Part shown: positions 24,750-33,801 of the stretch, one piece after another
How positions within the stretch are numbered: the stretch's first letter is position 1
How the letters are laid out: every line of letters starts with the position of its first letter
DNA from: Paucimonas sp.
GTDB lineage: Bacteria > Pseudomonadota > Gammaproteobacteria > Pseudomonadales > Pseudomonadaceae
DNA length: 64,000 nt
Direction of reading: 5' to 3'
Assembly: GCA_031253995.1 (NCBI GenBank)
Contig: JAIRVG010000086.1
Span: 1-64,000, forward strand
Program-made: the position numbers and the translations under genes
The notes under the pieces: generated by a model
The model's input: only the letters and a program-made list of their open reading frames with translations
The model's database searches: none
What the model was told of the DNA's origin: nothing

Positions 24750-25681
24750 TGCCCGCTTTGCGCTTGCGGTGTTTGTGGCTGGGCACCGGCCTGCGGAGGC
24801 GTTGCCGGCGGCTGCGCACCGGAATCATCGCGCGCCTGGCGGCGATGACGCAGGGCAAACTCTGCTACCGCCTCGATATCCGCATCCTCGATCGCCGCCG
24901 CGCCGCGCCAGGCCGCGTGGGCCCTGGCGCCGCGCCACCAGACCAGGTCGGCACGCAGGCCATCGACACCGGCCTCGAAGCAGCGCGCGGTAATCACGTC
25001 CAGGGAACGATCATCCAGCGCGATCGCCGCCAGGCGCTGCCGCGCCTCCTGGCAACGCTGGCGCAGTTCACCCTGGGCCGTTGCCCATTCGGCGCAGAAC
25101 GCCGCCGGATCGCTGTCGAAGGCCAGGCGCCGGCGCAGGATCTGCCCGCGCGCCTGCGGCAGCGGCTGGCCCTGCAGGGCGACGTTGAAGCCAAAGCGAT
25201 CCAGCAACTGCGGACGCAACTCGCCCTCTTCCGGGTTCATCGTGCCGATCAGCACGAAGCGCGCGCTGTGCCGGTGGGACAGGCCGTCGCGCTCGATGCG
25301 GTTGGTGCCGCTGGCGGCGACGTCCAGCAGCAGGTCCACCAGGTGATCCGGCAGCAGGTTGACTTCATCGACGTAGAGCACGCCGCCATCGGCCTTGGCC
25401 AGCACGCCGGGAGAAAACTGCACGCGGCCCTGCCCCAGCGCGGCATCCAGGTCCAGGGTGCCGACCAGGCGTTCCTCGCTGGCCCCCAGCGGCAGGGTCA
25501 CGAACGGCCCCTCGCCGAGCAGGTCGGCCAGGCCACGGGCCAGGGTGCTCTTGGCCATGCCCCGCGGGCCCTCGATCAGCACGCCGCCGATTTTCGGGTC
25601 GATGGCGGTGAGGCACAGCGCCAGCTTCAGCTCGTCGGCGCCGACCACCGCGGCCAGGGGAAAGTGCACGGGTTCAGTCAT
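24674..25681 (-). CDS. chlI: AAA+ ATPase, magnesium-chelatase ChlI/BchI-like subunit
   Basis: The 335-residue protein has the chelatase I-subunit features: Walker A GPRGMAKS near residue 40, LPLGASEERLVGTLDLDAAL (the ChlI insert), Walker B GGVLYVDEVNLL and sensor FVLIGTMNPEEGELRPQLLDRF. It should energise cobalt insertion into hydrogenobyrinate a,c-diamide together with CobN. The C-terminal 40 residues are a Pro/Gln/Ala-rich tail. The start at 25681 lies one base after the cobN stop codon, in an AATG context, so it is translationally coupled to cobN. Confidence 0.88.
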   Translation of the reverse strand: MTEPVHFPLAAVVGADELKLALCLTAIDPKIGGVLIEGPRGMAKSTLARGLADLLGEGPFVTLPLGASEERLVGTLDLDAALGQGRVQFSPGVLAKADGGVLYVDEVNLLPDHLVDLLLDVAASGTNRIERDGLSHRHSARFVLIGTMNPEEGELRPQLLDRFGFNVALQGQPLPQARGQILRRRLAFDSDPAAFCAEWATAQGELRQRCQEARQRLAAIALDDRSLDVITARCFEAGVDGLRADLVWWRGARAHAAWRGAAAIEDADIEAVAEFALRHRRQARDDSGAQPPATPPQAGAQPQTPQAQSGQWGEMPAQPVAAGARREVPSWPKKP

Positions 25682-25682
25682 T

Positions 25683-28600
25683 TCAGGTCTCTTCCTCGCC
25701 GTCCAGCAACTGTTCTTCGAGGGCCTGGCGGTAGTCGCCGGGCTCCTCCCAGAGGCCACGCTGCTGGGCCTCGACCAGGCGCTCGGTGATTTCCCGCAGC
25801 GCCTCGGGGTTGTGCTGGCGGATGAATTCGCGGGTCGCGGCGTCGAGCACGTAGGCATCGGCCAGCGACTGGTAATGATGGTCGTCGATCAGGTGGGTAG
25901 TAGCGTCGAAGGCGAACAGGTTGTCCACCGTCGCCGCCAGCTCGAAGGCGCCCTTGTAGCCGTGGCGCTTGACCCCGTCGATCCACTTGGGATTGAGCGC
26001 ACGGGCACGGATCACCCGGTTCAGCTCTTCCTTCAGGGTACGGATGCGCGGGCGCTCCGGCTGGCTGTGGTCGCCGTGGTAGCTGGCCACCGTGCGCCCG
26101 CCCAGGCTTTCCACGGCGGCGAGCATGCCGCCCTGGAACTGGTAGTAGTCGTTGGAATCGAGCAGGTCGTGCTCGTGGTTGTCCTGGTTCTGCAGCACCG
26201 CCTGGACCTGGCTCAGCCGCTTGGCGAAATGGCCACGGGCCTCGGTGCCGTCGTCGGCGCCGCCATAGGCATAGCCTCCGTGGTTGAGGTAGACCTCCGC
26301 CAGATCCTCGCGGCTGTGCCATAGGCGCCCATCGATGGCGTTCTGCACCCCGGCGCCATAGGCCCCGGGCTTGGCCCCGAACACCCGCCAGCCGGCCTGA
26401 CGCCGTGCCTGCTCTTCGTCCAGGCCGCTGGCCAGCAGTTCGGCGCGCTCGCTGCGCACCCGCGCCGCCAGCGGGTTGAGGTCGTCCGGCTCGTCCAGCG
26501 CCGCCACCGCCTGCACGGCGGCGTCGAACAGCTTGATCAGGTTGCCGAAGGCGTCGCGGAAGAACCCGGAGACCCGCAGGGTCACGTCGACCCGGGGCCG
26601 GTCCAGCAGGCTCAGGGGCAGGATCTCGAAGTCGTCGACCCGATGGCTGCCCGCCGCCCACACCGGGCGCACACCCATCAGGGCCATGGCCTGGGCGATA
26701 TCGTCGCCGCCGGTGCGCATGGTCGCCGTGCCCCACACCGACAGGCCGAGCTGGCGCAGGTGGTCGCCGTGGTCCTGCAGGTGGCGTTCGAGGATCAGGC
26801 TGGCCGAGGCGAAGCCCAGGCGCCAGGCCGTGGCGGTGGGCAGGTTGCGCACATCGACGGTATAGAAGTTGCGCCCGGTGGGCAGCACGTCAAGCCGACC
26901 GCGGCTGGGCGCGCCGCTGGGGCCGGCGGGGACGAAGCGACCGTCCAGTGCGGCCAGCACGCCTTGCATCTCGGCGGCCCCGCAGCTGTCCAGTTGCGGG
27001 GCGACCTGCTCGCGCAGTGCGTCGAGCACGGCGTGGACGTCCTGCCAGCGCTCGTCCTGCGGCAATTCCAGGGTGCCGCCCAGGGCCTGCTCGATCAGTT
27101 GCGTCGAAAGGAGCTCCAGGCGCTCGCGGGTATCACCGGCCGTCCGCCAAAGGCTGTCGTCGAGTACCGCCAGCATCGGCGGCCGCGGGCCCTGCCAGGC
27201 CTCGCCCAGCTCGCAGTCCAGCGGATCGAAGCCCAGCGCCAGGGTGCGGGCCAGGGCGCGGGGCAAGCTGGCGTTGGCGCCACGGCCATCACCACGGGCC
27301 ACCCGCAGCAAGGCGGCCAGGGTGTCAGTACGCAAGCGCCCCGCCGGCGACTCGCCGAACACGTGCAGGCCATCGCGGATCTGCGATTCCTTCAGGTCGC
27401 ACAGATAGGTGTCCAGCCGCGGCAACCAGACGGCGGCGTCGTCCAGCGCACCGTCCAGCTGCAGTTCGCGATCGATATGATTGTCGCGCACCAGTTGCAG
27501 GATTTCCTTCTGCAACTCCACGGCCCGCCGCGGATCCAGCAGTTGCGCTTCGTAGTACTCGTCGGCCAGGCGCTCCAGGTTGCGCAGCGGGCCGTAGGTC
27601 TCGGCGCGGGTCAGCGGTGGCATCAGGTGGTCGATGATCACCGCCTGGGTGCGGCGCTTGGCCTGGGCGCCCTCGCCCGGGTCGTTGACGATGAACGGGT
27701 AGATGTTCGGCAGCGGGCCGATCAGCGCGTCCGGCCAGCACTGCGCGGACAGGCCGACGCCTTTGCCCGGCAGCCACTCCAGGTTGCCGTGCTTGCCGAC
27801 ATGGATCAGCGCATCGGCGGCGAACCCGTGGCGCAGCCAGAAATAGAACGCCAGGTAGCCGTGGGGCGGAACCAGGTCGGGGTCGTGATACACCGCGCTC
27901 TGGTCCAGCTGGTAGCCACGGGCCGGCTGGATGCCGACGAAAGTCAGGCCCAGGCGCAAGCCGGCGACCATCATCCGCCCGCCGCGGAACATCGGGTCCT
28001 GCTGCGGCTCGCCCCAGCGTTCGCGCACCGCCTGCTGGTTGGCCTCGGGCAACAAGGCGAAGGCCGCCAGGTAGTCGTCCATCGCCATGCTCTGGGCACA
28101 GGGGCGCTGGTCGAGGCTGTCGAGGTCGTTGCTGACGCCACCGAGCAGGTCATGGATCAGTTGCGTGCCGCTGTCCGGCAGTTCGGCCACCGGGTAGCCC
28201 TGCTCGCGCAGGGCGCGGAGGATATTCAGCGCCGCCGCCGGCGTGTCCAGGCCGACGCCATTGCCGATGCGGCCATCGCGGGTCGGGTAGTTGGCCAGCA
28301 CCAGGGCCACGCGCTTCTGGCCGTTGGGCAGGCGCGCCAGTTCGCACCAGCGCCGCGCCAGCTCGGCGACGAAGTCCATGCGCTCTGGCTGGGGCCGGTA
28401 GCAGACCACGTCGGACTGGCTGCGCTCGCTGCGCCAGGCCAGGTCCTTGAAGCTGATGGGCCGGGTGATGATGCGACCGTCCAGCTCCGGCAAGGCGATA
28501 TGCATGGCCAGGTCGCGGGCACCAAGACCTTGCTCGCTGGCCTGCCAGCCAGGTTCGTTGTCCTGGGCGCAGATCGCCTGCAGCACCGGGATATCGCGGC

Positions 28601-29444
28601 GGAACGGGCGCAAGTGGGGTTGCTCGGGGCTGGACTGGGCGAAACCGGTGGTATTGATGATCAGTGCGGCGCCGGTTTCATCCAGCCAGTCCTCGACCTG
28701 GGCCAGGCAGCCGGCCTCCTTGAGGCTCGCCACGGCGATCGGCAACGGGTTGAGGCCGGCAGCTTCGAGGCGCTGGCAGAACACATCGATGAAACCGGTA
28801 TTCGCCGCCTGCAGGTGCGAGCGGTAGAACAGCACCGGCACCACGGCCTGCCCGGGCTGCCAGTCGGCGCGCCAGTGGGCCAGGTCGGCCTCGGCATGGC
28901 GCGGGTGATACAGGCTGGTACGAGGCAGTTGCCTGGGCTCGTCCCAGGGATAATCGCGCCCCAGCCAGAGACTGGCGAGGCAGTTGAACAGGTTCAGCGC
29001 GTTGGCCTTGCCGCCCTGGCGCAAGAAATGCCAGAGGCGCTCGGCCGGCGCGCCGGTGATGCTGCCCAGGCTGCTCAGCTCCGGGTCCGGGCGGTCGTCG
29101 CCCGGGACCAGGATCAGCTGTACGCCACGGGCAGCCAGTTCCACCAGTTGCTCGACGCCATAGCGCCAGTAGCCGATGCCGCCGTGCAGCGACACCAGGA
29201 TCACCTTGGCATGGCGCAGCACTTCATCGACATACAGGTCTACCGACGCATGGTTCTGCACCTGCATGGGGTTGGCCAGGCGCAGGCTGGGATAGTCGTC
29301 CGGCAGGTCCCGGGCGGTTTCCGCCAGCAGCGCCAGGTGCGAGTCGCCGCTGCAGAGGATCACCAGTTCGGCGGGGGTCTGGCCGAGGTCGGCGATGCTG
29401 TCGTCCGGCACGAAGCCGCCGGGCTGGGTCCGCAGCAGGTGCAT
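25683..29444 (-). CDS. cobN: Cobaltochelatase large subunit CobN
   Basis: CobN is the large porphyrinoid-binding subunit of the aerobic ATP-dependent cobaltochelatase, inserting Co2+ into hydrogenobyrinic acid a,c-diamide in the cytoplasm. The 1253-residue length is typical. Characteristic segments include ILVSLHGGIGYWRYGVEQL near residue 100, YFWLRHGFAADALIHVGKHG with GNLEWLPGKGVGLS near residue 540, and RVSGFFRDAFGNLIKLFDAA followed by GAKPGAYGAG in the C-terminal third. It starts three bases after cobW and is coupled to the chlI-like gene. Expression is probably repressed by the cobalamin riboswitch upstream of cobW. Confidence 0.96.
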   Translation of the reverse strand: MHLLRTQPGGFVPDDSIADLGQTPAELVILCSGDSHLALLAETARDLPDDYPSLRLANPMQVQNHASVDLYVDEVLRHAKVILVSLHGGIGYWRYGVEQLVELAARGVQLILVPGDDRPDPELSSLGSITGAPAERLWHFLRQGGKANALNLFNCLASLWLGRDYPWDEPRQLPRTSLYHPRHAEADLAHWRADWQPGQAVVPVLFYRSHLQAANTGFIDVFCQRLEAAGLNPLPIAVASLKEAGCLAQVEDWLDETGAALIINTTGFAQSSPEQPHLRPFRRDIPVLQAICAQDNEPGWQASEQGLGARDLAMHIALPELDGRIITRPISFKDLAWRSERSQSDVVCYRPQPERMDFVAELARRWCELARLPNGQKRVALVLANYPTRDGRIGNGVGLDTPAAALNILRALREQGYPVAELPDSGTQLIHDLLGGVSNDLDSLDQRPCAQSMAMDDYLAAFALLPEANQQAVRERWGEPQQDPMFRGGRMMVAGLRLGLTFVGIQPARGYQLDQSAVYHDPDLVPPHGYLAFYFWLRHGFAADALIHVGKHGNLEWLPGKGVGLSAQCWPDALIGPLPNIYPFIVNDPGEGAQAKRRTQAVIIDHLMPPLTRAETYGPLRNLERLADEYYEAQLLDPRRAVELQKEILQLVRDNHIDRELQLDGALDDAAVWLPRLDTYLCDLKESQIRDGLHVFGESPAGRLRTDTLAALLRVARGDGRGANASLPRALARTLALGFDPLDCELGEAWQGPRPPMLAVLDDSLWRTAGDTRERLELLSTQLIEQALGGTLELPQDERWQDVHAVLDALREQVAPQLDSCGAAEMQGVLAALDGRFVPAGPSGAPSRGRLDVLPTGRNFYTVDVRNLPTATAWRLGFASASLILERHLQDHGDHLRQLGLSVWGTATMRTGGDDIAQAMALMGVRPVWAAGSHRVDDFEILPLSLLDRPRVDVTLRVSGFFRDAFGNLIKLFDAAVQAVAALDEPDDLNPLAARVRSERAELLASGLDEEQARRQAGWRVFGAKPGAYGAGVQNAIDGRLWHSREDLAEVYLNHGGYAYGGADDGTEARGHFAKRLSQVQAVLQNQDNHEHDLLDSNDYYQFQGGMLAAVESLGGRTVASYHGDHSQPERPRIRTLKEELNRVIRARALNPKWIDGVKRHGYKGAFELAATVDNLFAFDATTHLIDDHHYQSLADAYVLDAATREFIRQHNPEALREITERLVEAQQRGLWEEPGDYRQALEEQLLDGEEET

Positions 29445-29447
29445 GGA

Positions 29448-30518
29448 TCAGGCGCCCAGGGCCGCGCGCAGGCGGGCTTCGAGGGCCGCGGCATCGAGGT
29501 CCTGGCCGATCAGCACCAGGCGGGTGATGCGCGCCTCGTCACTGCGCCAGGCGCGGTCGAAGTGCTTGTCGAAACGGGTACCCACGCCCTGGATCAGCAG
29601 GCGCATCGGCTTGCCGGGGATCGCCGCGAAGCCTTTGACCCGCAGGATGCCGGTGTCGGTGACCAGTTGGGTCAGGGCATCCAGCAGCAGGCTTTCGTCG
29701 GCTTCCGGCAGGTCGAGGGAGATGGAGTCGAAGGCGTCGTGGTCGTGATCGTCGTGGTCATCATCGCCATCGTGGTGCGAATCGTGGTGGGTGCGGCGGC
29801 CGTCGATATGCGCCTCCGACTCGGCACCCAGGCCCAGCAGCACTTCCAGCGGCAGCACGCCCTTGCTGGCTTCGACCACCTTGACCGCTGGCGGCAGCTC
29901 TTCCTCGACCTCGGCGCGCACGGCAGCCAGGGCTTCAGGGGCAATCTGGTCGCACTTGTTGAGGATCACCAGGTCGGCGCTGGCCAGCTGGTCGGCGAAC
30001 AGCTCGTGCAGTGGCGATTCGTGGTCCAGGTTCGGGTCCAGCTTGCGCTGGGCATCGACCTGCTCGGGGAAGGCGGCGAAGGTGCCGGCGGCCACGGCCG
30101 GGCTGTCGACCACGGTGATCACCGCGTCGACGGTGCAGGCATTGCGGATTTCCGGCCACTGGAAGGCCTGCACCAGCGGTTTTGGCAGGGCCAGGCCGCT
30201 GGTTTCGATAAGGATCTGGTCGAGGTCGCCACGGCGCGCCACCAGCTCGCGCATCACCGGGAAGAACTCTTCCTGCACGGTGCAGCACAGGCAGCCGTTG
30301 GCCAGCTCGTAGACGCGGCCGTTGGCTTCTTCCTCGGTGCAACCGATGCTGCACTGCTTGAGGATCTCGCCGTCGATGCCCAGTTCGCCGAATTCGTTGA
30401 CGATCACCGCGATGCGGCGGCCGTTGGCGTTGTCGAGCATATGGCGCAGCAGCGTGGTCTTGCCCGAGCCGAGGAAGCCGGTAACGATCGTGACGGGGAG
30501 TTTGGCCAGTGTTTTCAT
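29448..30518 (-). CDS. cobW: Cobalamin biosynthesis GTPase/metallochaperone CobW
   Basis: CobW is a G3E-family GTPase thought to deliver Co2+ to the cobaltochelatase. The 356-residue protein has P-loop GFLGSGKTTLL (residues 14-24), the metal-site motif CLCC in ELANGCLCCTVQEE, the ETSG switch motif and NKCD for guanine recognition. A His/Asp-rich insert (THHDSHHDGDDDHDDHDHD) lies before the C-terminal CobW_C domain and could bind extra metal. It is the first gene of the cobW-cobN-chlI-vWA transcript, directly downstream of a cobalamin riboswitch. Confidence 0.95.
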   Translation of the reverse strand: MKTLAKLPVTIVTGFLGSGKTTLLRHMLDNANGRRIAVIVNEFGELGIDGEILKQCSIGCTEEEANGRVYELANGCLCCTVQEEFFPVMRELVARRGDLDQILIETSGLALPKPLVQAFQWPEIRNACTVDAVITVVDSPAVAAGTFAAFPEQVDAQRKLDPNLDHESPLHELFADQLASADLVILNKCDQIAPEALAAVRAEVEEELPPAVKVVEASKGVLPLEVLLGLGAESEAHIDGRRTHHDSHHDGDDDHDDHDHDAFDSISLDLPEADESLLLDALTQLVTDTGILRVKGFAAIPGKPMRLLIQGVGTRFDKHFDRAWRSDEARITRLVLIGQDLDAAALEARLRAALGA

Positions 30519-30621
30519 GTCGGATGCCCTTGGCAGCAGGATTGGCGGGCATGGGGACGGGAGCCGGATGCCTGGCAGCCGGGCGCGTTCGCCACCGGAT
30601 CACCCCGCCCGGTTGAAGTGG

Positions 30622-30822
30622 AAACTGTTCGAGGCAGGTCTCCTGGCTCGTGCCGTGCCCGGTGGGGCAGCATCGACGCCTTCCCGCCTTCGCTGCTCGG
30701 CAGTGGCATTGGTCGATGATCTCGGCACTTACAGTTGCGGGGGCAGCCGCGGAATGGCTGTGATCAGCGCACCGCGTTCCCGTCTTAGCTCCGGCACATG
30801 CCGGAGAACCTCGAACCGGCAA
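30622..30822 (-). ncRNA. Cobalamin riboswitch upstream of cobW
   Basis: On the minus strand the conserved core GCTGCCCCCGCAACTGTAAG and the B12 box GAGCCAGGAGACCTGCC (revcomp of 30633-30649) occur in the right order. The element begins near the GCCGGTTCGAGGT segment at 30810-30820. The B12 box lies about 115 bases before the cobW start. Binding of adenosylcobalamin is expected to shut off cobW-cobN-chlI-vWA. Confidence 0.93.
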
Positions 30823-30897
30823 GGCTACGCAGTGCCCAACGACCGGTCAACCGCTGTATTGACGGATGTCAACGCACATGATTTCCTAGCCCGATTC

Positions 30898-31095
30898 GTT
30901 TGGGTGCCTTTTTTATTACAAGGTGAAACGGGAAACCGGTGCGTCGCCAGCCTGCAGAGGTTGCGACAAGGCCGGTGCTGCCCCCGCAACGGTAAGCGAG
31001 GAAAGCGTCAGGACCACTGTGCCAGAGCATGGGAAGGTGACGCCCCGGCTGAAATGCCTTCAGCCCTCGTGAGCCCGGAGACCGGCCCGACACAG
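30898..31095 (+). ncRNA. Cobalamin riboswitch upstream of cbtB
   Basis: On the plus strand AGGTGAAACGGGAAACCGGT, then GCTGCCCCCGCAACGGTAAG, TGGGAAGG and finally the B12-box segment GAGCCCGGAGACCGGCC follow in the order expected for the aptamer. It is divergent from the cobW riboswitch, with about 75 bases between them. It should control cbtB-cbtA-cobE-cobM. Confidence 0.94.
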
Positions 31096-31130
31096 ATTTG
31101 ACACAACCCGCGGTGGGCGGGCGTTGTTGC

Positions 31131-31160
31131 AACCCCTGGGCACTCGCGCAGGGGTTCTTC
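31131..31160 (+). promoter_or_regulatory. Probable expression-platform hairpin of the cbtB riboswitch
   Basis: AACCCCTG (31131-31138) pairs with CAGGGGTT (31149-31156), followed by CTTC, between the B12 box and the cbtB start at 31200. It may act as a terminator or an alternative fold of the riboswitch. The poor T tract leaves the mechanism open. Confidence 0.5.
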
Positions 31161-31199
31161 GCGCTTGTCCGTTGCCGATAACAGCAAAAGGAAAGCGCC

Positions 31200-31385
31200 A
31201 TGCCGATCACGACCGCCAGCCACGCCCCCGTTACCTCCACCACCCTCAGCCAGCGCATCGTCGCTGCCGTCGGTGCCTCCGTGCTGGGCCTGTGCCTGGT
31301 CTACTTCGCCGGGTTCTCCCATATCGAAGCGGTGCACAACGCCGCCCACGATACCCGTCACAGCGCCGCCTTCCCTTGCCACTGA
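31200..31385 (+). CDS. cbtB: Cobalt transporter subunit CbtB
   Basis: The 61-residue protein has one membrane helix (IVAAVGASVLGLCLVYFAGF) and the C-terminal His-containing signature HNAAHDTRHSAAFPCH that defines CbtB. CbtB works with CbtA in the inner membrane for cobalt uptake. AAGGAAAG precedes the ATG. The gene is the first after the cobalamin riboswitch and lies 11 bases before cbtA. Confidence 0.93.
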   Translation: MPITTASHAPVTSTTLSQRIVAAVGASVLGLCLVYFAGFSHIEAVHNAAHDTRHSAAFPCH

Positions 31386-31396
31386 GGCCTGACCGC

Positions 31397-32089
31397 ATGT
31401 TCACTCGCATCGCACGCACCGCCGGCTTCACCGGCCTGCTCGCCGCCCTGCTGCTGACCCTGCTGCAAAGCTTCTGGGTTGCGCCGCTGATCCTCCAGGC
31501 GGAAACCTACGAAAGCTCGGCCCCGGCCGCCGCCCATGAACACGAACACGCCGAGGGCGCCGCCGGGGGCCATGAGCACAGCGAGGAAGCCTGGTCGCCG
31601 GAAGACGGCTGGCAACGCGTGGTTTCCACCACCGGCGGCAACCTGGTGGTCGCGGTGGGCTTCGCCCTGCTGCTGGCGGCCATGTACACCCTGCGCGCAC
31701 CGGGCAGCATCGGTGCCGGCGCCCTGTGGGGCCTGGGTGGTTTCGCCGTGTTCTGCCTGGCACCGAACCTTGGCCTGCCGCCGGAACTGCCTGGCACCGC
31801 CGCCGCCGACCTGGCCCAGCGCCAGCTCTGGTGGGTTGGTACCGCCGCCGCTACCGCGGTCGGCCTGGCGCTGATCGCCTTCGCCGGCAACTGGGTACTG
31901 AAGGCCGCGGGCCTGGTGCTGCTGGTGATTCCGCACGTGATCGGCGCACCGCAACCGGAAGTCCATGAAAGCCTGGCTCCGGAAGCGCTGGAATCGCAGT
32001 TCATCGTCGCCTCGCTGCTGACCAACGCCGGTTTCTGGCTGGCCCTGGGCCTGATCAGCGCCTGGCTGTACCGGCGCAAGGCTGCCTGA
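31397..32089 (+). CDS. cbtA: Cobalt transporter CbtA
   Basis: The 230-residue inner-membrane protein has about five or six hydrophobic segments and a His/Glu-rich periplasmic loop (HEHEHAEGAAGGHEHSEE, about residues 43-60) that probably captures Co2+. The later segment LLVIPHVIGAPQPEVHE matches CbtA. It pairs with CbtB. The start at 31397 fits the family's MFTRI start. The stop codon overlaps the cobE start (TGATG). Confidence 0.92.
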   Translation: MFTRIARTAGFTGLLAALLLTLLQSFWVAPLILQAETYESSAPAAAHEHEHAEGAAGGHEHSEEAWSPEDGWQRVVSTTGGNLVVAVGFALLLAAMYTLRAPGSIGAGALWGLGGFAVFCLAPNLGLPPELPGTAAADLAQRQLWWVGTAAATAVGLALIAFAGNWVLKAAGLVLLVIPHVIGAPQPEVHESLAPEALESQFIVASLLTNAGFWLALGLISAWLYRRKAA

Positions 32090-32514
32090 TGCCCGTCCTG
32101 CCCGGCGTTGCCCCGCTGTACGCCGGGCTGGGGTGTCGCCGCGGTACGCCGGCCAGTGACCTGGCCGGCCTGCTGCGCCAGGTAGTGCAAGCCCGCGACC
32201 TGCCCTTCTCCGCCCTGGCCGGACTTGCCAGCATCGACCTCAAGCACGACGAACCCGGCCTGCTGCAACTGGCCGAGGACCTTGCCCTGCCCCTGCATTT
32301 CTACAGCGCCGTCCAGCTGGCCCCGTTCACCCCGCGCCTGAGCCATCGCTCGGCCACGGCCTTTCGTCATACCGGCTGCTACGGTGTCGCGGAAAGCTGC
32401 GCCCTGGCCCTGGCCGAACAGCTGGGTGGCGCCACGGCACAACTGCGTGTCGAACGCATCGTGCAGGACGACATGACCCTGGCATTGGCCTGGGTCCCCG
32501 CTTCTGGCGGATAA
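32089..32514 (+). CDS. cobE: Cobalamin biosynthesis protein CobE (CbiG C-terminal-like)
   Basis: The 141-residue protein resembles CobE/CbiG C-terminal domains: YAGLGCRRGTPASDLAGLL at the N-terminus, FSALAGLASIDLKHDEPGLLQLA in the middle and TGCYGVAESCALAL near residue 105. The role of CobE in the aerobic pathway is not fully settled. It is coupled to cbtA by a one-base overlap and lies 29 bases upstream of cobM. Confidence 0.9.
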   Translation: MPVLPGVAPLYAGLGCRRGTPASDLAGLLRQVVQARDLPFSALAGLASIDLKHDEPGLLQLAEDLALPLHFYSAVQLAPFTPRLSHRSATAFRHTGCYGVAESCALALAEQLGGATAQLRVERIVQDDMTLALAWVPASGG

Positions 32515-32543
32515 TCCGCCACCTTCCGTTCAGAGACTCCAGC

Positions 32544-33290
32544 ATGACCGTCTATTTCATCGGCGCCGGCCCCGGCGATCCGGAGCTGATCACCGTCAAG
32601 GGCCAGCGCCTGATCCGCCAGTGCCCGGTGATCATCTATGCCGGCTCCCTGGTGCCCACCGCAGTGCTCGACGGGCACACGGCCGAGACCGTGATCAACA
32701 GCGCCGAACTGCACCTGGAGCAGATCATCGAGGCGATCCGCGCGGCCCATGAGAAGGGCCAGGACATCGCCCGGGTGCACAGTGGCGACCCGAGCCTGTA
32801 TGGCGCCATCGGCGAGCAGATCCGCCACCTGCGGGAGCTGGGCATTCCCTACCAGATCATTCCCGGCGTCACCGCCACTGCGGCCAGCGCGGCCCTGCTG
32901 GGTTGCGAACTGACCCTGCCGGACATCGCCCAGAGCCTGATCCTCACCCGCTTCGCCGACTCCTCGCCGATGCCCGAGGGCGAGGCCCTGGCCAGCCTGG
33001 CCAGCCACAAGACCACGATGGCGATCCACCTGGGCGTGCGTCACCTGGCGAGGATCGTCGAGGAACTGCGCCCGCACTACGGCGGTGATTGCCCGATCGC
33101 CGTGGTCCACCGTGCTACCTGGCCGGACCAGGACTGGGTGCTGGGCACCCTGGACGATATCGTCGGGCTGGCCGAGGCCAAGGGCTTCCGGCGCACCGCG
33201 CTGATCCTCGTGGGTCGGGTGCTGTCCAGCGACAGCTTCAGCGAGTCGGCGCTGTACCGTGCGGGCCATGCCCACCTCTATCGGCCTTGA
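32544..33290 (+). CDS. cobM: Precorrin-4 C11-methyltransferase
   Basis: CobM transfers a methyl group from S-adenosylmethionine to C11 of precorrin-4 in the aerobic corrin pathway. The 248-residue protein has the tetrapyrrole methylase motifs GAGPGDPELITVKGQRL (residues 6-22), VHSGDPSLYGAIGEQ and PGVTATAASAALLG, and the CobM-typical IIYAGSLVP. It is the fourth gene of the riboswitch-controlled cbtB transcript. Confidence 0.94.
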   Translation: MTVYFIGAGPGDPELITVKGQRLIRQCPVIIYAGSLVPTAVLDGHTAETVINSAELHLEQIIEAIRAAHEKGQDIARVHSGDPSLYGAIGEQIRHLRELGIPYQIIPGVTATAASAALLGCELTLPDIAQSLILTRFADSSPMPEGEALASLASHKTTMAIHLGVRHLARIVEELRPHYGGDCPIAVVHRATWPDQDWVLGTLDDIVGLAEAKGFRRTALILVGRVLSSDSFSESALYRAGHAHLYRP

Positions 33291-33359
33291 GCTGTATTGC
33301 ATTGCCATCACGGTGGCTGCACATTACGGCGACGACCACCTTTGGAAAGGAACGCCCCG

Positions 33360-33605
33360 ATGCTGGAACTTCGACCTTGCTGTGAATGTTGTGCCACGCC
33401 ACTGCCCGGCGACAGCCGCGAGGCGATGATCTGTTCGTTCGAATGCACCTACTGCCGCACCTGCGCGCAGGACACGCTGAAGGGCAAGTGCCCGAATTGC
33501 GGGGGGGAATTGCAGCCGCGGCCAGCGCGGGTCGGGGAGAAGCTGGCGAAGAATCCGGCGACGACGGTGAGAACGGTGAAGGCTGAAGGGTGTCCGGCAC
33601 ACTGA
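33360..33605 (+). CDS. DUF1272 family zinc-ribbon protein
   Basis: The 81-residue protein has the Cys pattern of DUF1272: CCECC at residues 7-11, CSFECTYCRTC and CPNC, likely a small zinc-binding fold in the cytoplasm. Its function is unknown. GGAAAGGA precedes the ATG. It lies 69 bases after cobM and may be in the same transcript, although a link to cobalamin is not established. Confidence 0.85.
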   Translation: MLELRPCCECCATPLPGDSREAMICSFECTYCRTCAQDTLKGKCPNCGGELQPRPARVGEKLAKNPATTVRTVKAEGCPAH

Positions 33606-33623
33606 TCCAGGGAACACCCCGGT

Positions 33624-33761
33624 CGGCGTGGGAGCGGATTCATCCGCGATCGGCGGCAAAGCCGTCGTAAAACCTGAGTCCCAAGTTTTCCTGACACACC
33701 TGGGATACCGATTTTATGGCCGCTTCGCGCCCAATCGCGGATGAATCCGCTCCCACGCCGC
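33624..33761. repeat. Inverted pair of REP elements, second family
   Basis: GGCGTGGGAGCGGATTCATC (from 33625) and its inverted copy GATGAATCCGCTCCCACGCC (to 33760) face each other with about 100 bases between. This is a GTGGGAGCGG-type REP doublet, different in sequence from the GCTGGCTTGCC type elsewhere in the window. Confidence 0.85.
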
Positions 33762-33801
33762 CCCGCTAAATCAATGAGTTATGTGTCAATACAAGCTGCT
33801 C

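Noticed and set aside
26643..30719. Very long open frame on the plus strand opposite cobN and cobW (over 1300 codons)
   Set aside because: It is antisense to two genes with unmistakable protein motifs. Its product is a low-complexity Gly/Gln/Arg/Ala mix typical of G+C-rich complementary frames.
31096..31199. Small upstream ORF between the riboswitch and cbtB
   Set aside because: There is no ribosome binding site or conserved frame. The segment fits a riboswitch expression platform.
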